NCBI RefSeq assembly: GCF_023111095.1
Contig: NZ_JALGYW010000001.1
Span: forward strand, 62,001 to 126,000
Source of the DNA: Maribellus sp. YY47
Lineage (GTDB): Bacteria; Bacteroidota; Bacteroidia; Bacteroidales; Prolixibacteraceae
Direction: 5' to 3'
DNA length: 64,000 nt
Shown here: in pieces, positions 62,627-64,000 of the stretch
Position numbering within the stretch: the stretch's first letter is position 1
Layout: the number at the start of each line of letters is the position of its first letter
Translations under genes and position numbers: made by a program
Notes under the pieces: model-generated
What the model saw: only the letters and a program-made list of their open reading frames with translations
The model's database searches: none
What the model was told of the DNA's origin: nothing

Positions 62627-63985
62627 TTAGTTTTTGGGTTCCGAAATAATTTCTCTTGAGATGCCTTTTTCTTCAGCGTATTCCCAGATGGCGATCACCG
62701 GGAACATTTTTGCCAGGATGGTGATGATCAGTATAGCTGCCATAAACGAGAACACCGTAATCATGGTTTCGATGCTGGTTGGCGCGTAATGCTGGTAATT
62801 TTCAGGTACATTCTGTACGGGTAAAAACGGATGTTCCAGCGTTGGGATCACGATAATATACCGTTTGAACCACGATGCAATCAAAACAAAAACTGAAATG
62901 ATGGTGATGGGCAAGGGCTTTCTGAAAAACTTATTGACCATCAGGGTGATGGGCAGGAACAATCCAAAAAGTTGGGTAGCCCAGAACATCGTCGAAAACT
63001 TACCGGTAAACAGGTTGGAAAGGTGAATGCTTTCGGCGGTTTTCATTTTATAACCCGGTACGAAGAATTCGTTGATATTGAAATAAAGATAAACCAGGCA
63101 AACCAGTACAAACAATTTCCCCATCATATTAAAATGATAGTCTTCGAAATAGTCTTTTAATCCGTAGCGGACACGGTACATGTACATCACGATAATTACC
63201 GCGGCTACACCCGCAACAAAAGCGCCGGCCACGAAATAGGGACCGAAAATGGTGGTATCCCAGCCCGAACGCAGGGTCGCGGCAAACAGCCACGAGGTTA
63301 CTGTATGGATCGATAGTCCAACCGGGACAATCAGAATCATCAGGATGCGCATGGCGTGTGCCATCAGTTTATACTGTTCGGCGTTACCTTTCCAGCCTAA
63401 AGCCAGTATGCGGTATACGTTTCTTTTCCATTGCGGAATGTCGTCGCTGCCTTTGTCGCGCAACAGGGCCAGGTCGGGAAGCAGCGGTAAATAAAACAGC
63501 AATACCGAAATGGTCAGGTAGGTGGTAACTACGGTAACGTCCCAGATAATGGGTGACGCAAATCGTCCGTGCAGAAATACGTTTAAAAAGCGGTCGGGGC
63601 GCCCCATGTCCATTACGATGATGATTCCGGCAAGTGCAACACCCGCTATTGCTACCTGTTCTGCTACGCGGGAAATTACTTTCGACCATTTAATTTTTAA
63701 CAGGTGCAGCGCCGAACTAATCAGGAATCCGATCAAACTAACGGCAACAAAAAATACAAAGTTGGCAATGTACATTCCCCAGGATACGTAATCGCGCATT
63801 CCCGTAACTCCCAGTCCGTCGCGTACCTGAATGCCCCAACCCCACAGTCCGACCAAGGCGAACATGATCAGTATGAAATACCAGAAATTGGTTAATTCGT
63901 CGCGCTTAACAATCGAACGCGTGAGATCGAACGTGATTTTATCTAACAGCTTCCGGGATTCCTCCGGTGATTTTTCTTTCTCCAT
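62627..63985 (-). CDS. NrfD/PsrC/ActC-like quinone-interacting membrane protein
   Basis: This 452-residue protein has about ten helices and NrfD-family features: GLGVTGMRDYVSWGMYIANFVFFV near residue 55, VMDMGRPDRFLNVFLHGRFASPIIWDV near 125, and a C-terminal pair of helices. It is longer than the PsrC-type protein at 33625 and resembles the large NrfD subunits of alternative complex III-type quinol:cytochrome c oxidoreductases. The start at 63985 is 15 bases from the window edge, so its iron-sulfur and molybdopterin-like partners are expected just outside. It is first in the visible cco run. Confidence 0.88.
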   Translation of the reverse strand: MEKEKSPEESRKLLDKITFDLTRSIVKRDELTNFWYFILIMFALVGLWGWGIQVRDGLGVTGMRDYVSWGMYIANFVFFVAVSLIGFLISSALHLLKIKWSKVISRVAEQVAIAGVALAGIIIVMDMGRPDRFLNVFLHGRFASPIIWDVTVVTTYLTISVLLFYLPLLPDLALLRDKGSDDIPQWKRNVYRILALGWKGNAEQYKLMAHAMRILMILIVPVGLSIHTVTSWLFAATLRSGWDTTIFGPYFVAGAFVAGVAAVIIVMYMYRVRYGLKDYFEDYHFNMMGKLFVLVCLVYLYFNINEFFVPGYKMKTAESIHLSNLFTGKFSTMFWATQLFGLFLPITLMVNKFFRKPLPITIISVFVLIASWFKRYIIVIPTLEHPFLPVQNVPENYQHYAPTSIETMITVFSFMAAILIITILAKMFPVIAIWEYAEEKGISREIISEPKN

Positions 63986-64000
63986 GATGCTGAAATTAGT

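Overview
The window reads as a chromosomal segment of a Bacteroidota bacterium, most likely a marine or anaerobe-leaning member of the Marinilabiliales/Prolixibacteraceae type (the order is inferred). Support for the phylum: a type IX secretion gene (porQ), several promoters of the TAnnTTTG class used by Bacteroidota housekeeping sigma factors, the rsfS-ftsH-LUD-cdsA-pssA gene order, a fused CcoN-CcoO oxidase, and many Bacteroidota-type lipoproteins and intergenic repeats. Gene density is high. No rRNA, prophage, insertion sequence or CRISPR array was seen; the only RNA gene found is tRNA-Leu(UAG).

Regions. 1-6 kb: scattered metabolic and hypothetical genes (TIM-barrel lipoprotein, EamA transporter, YkgJ cysteine-cluster protein, esterase, PIG-L deacetylase). 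6-16.5 kb: housekeeping block porQ-cmk-ispH-priA-hldA-parA-parB-DUF5683-lytic transglycosylase. 16.6-21.5 kb: peroxide-stress block, ahpC-ahpF with a readable promoter and upstream OxyR-like site, and oxyR itself with both redox cysteines. 21.6-25.3 kb: tRNA-Leu, tig, clpP, clpX. 25.3-27 kb: mobA and a tandem pair of small lipocalin-like proteins.

27-37.2 kb is the most distinctive part. On the minus strand a Rieske protein is followed by an 899-residue cytochrome b fused to a 12-haem c domain, which looks like an unusual bc-type quinol oxidising complex. Divergently, a seven-gene operon encodes a Tat-exported molybdopterin oxidoreductase, a four-cluster ferredoxin subunit and an NrfD/PsrC quinone subunit (a polysulfide/thiosulfate reductase-like module), two half-size YeeE/YedE sulfur transport proteins, and two membrane-anchored rhodanese-like proteins. 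Both rhodaneses have lost the normal catalytic cysteine but end in the same VAAGGC tail. I propose that the tails act as periplasmic sulfur-carrying arms, comparable in concept to the GGCGG end of SoxY. mobA, about 5 kb away, would supply the molybdenum cofactor.

37.2-52 kb: an NtrC-like response regulator without a DNA-binding domain, a repeat-rich 0.8 kb gap, phospholipid synthesis and FtsH genes, birA, pyrE, a NUDIX hydrolase, coaD, an SLC12-like transporter and a decayed glycosyltransferase. 52-64 kb: a complete cbb3 oxidase locus on the minus strand (nrfD-like, membrane cytochrome c, ccoS, ccoNO fusion, ccoQ, ccoP, ccoG, ccoH, a SafE-like protein, a beta-barrel protein, ccoI). Together the window describes a cell that respires oxygen at low tension through cbb3, defends itself against peroxide through OxyR/AhpCF, and probably also exchanges electrons with inorganic sulfur compounds through the molybdoenzyme operon.
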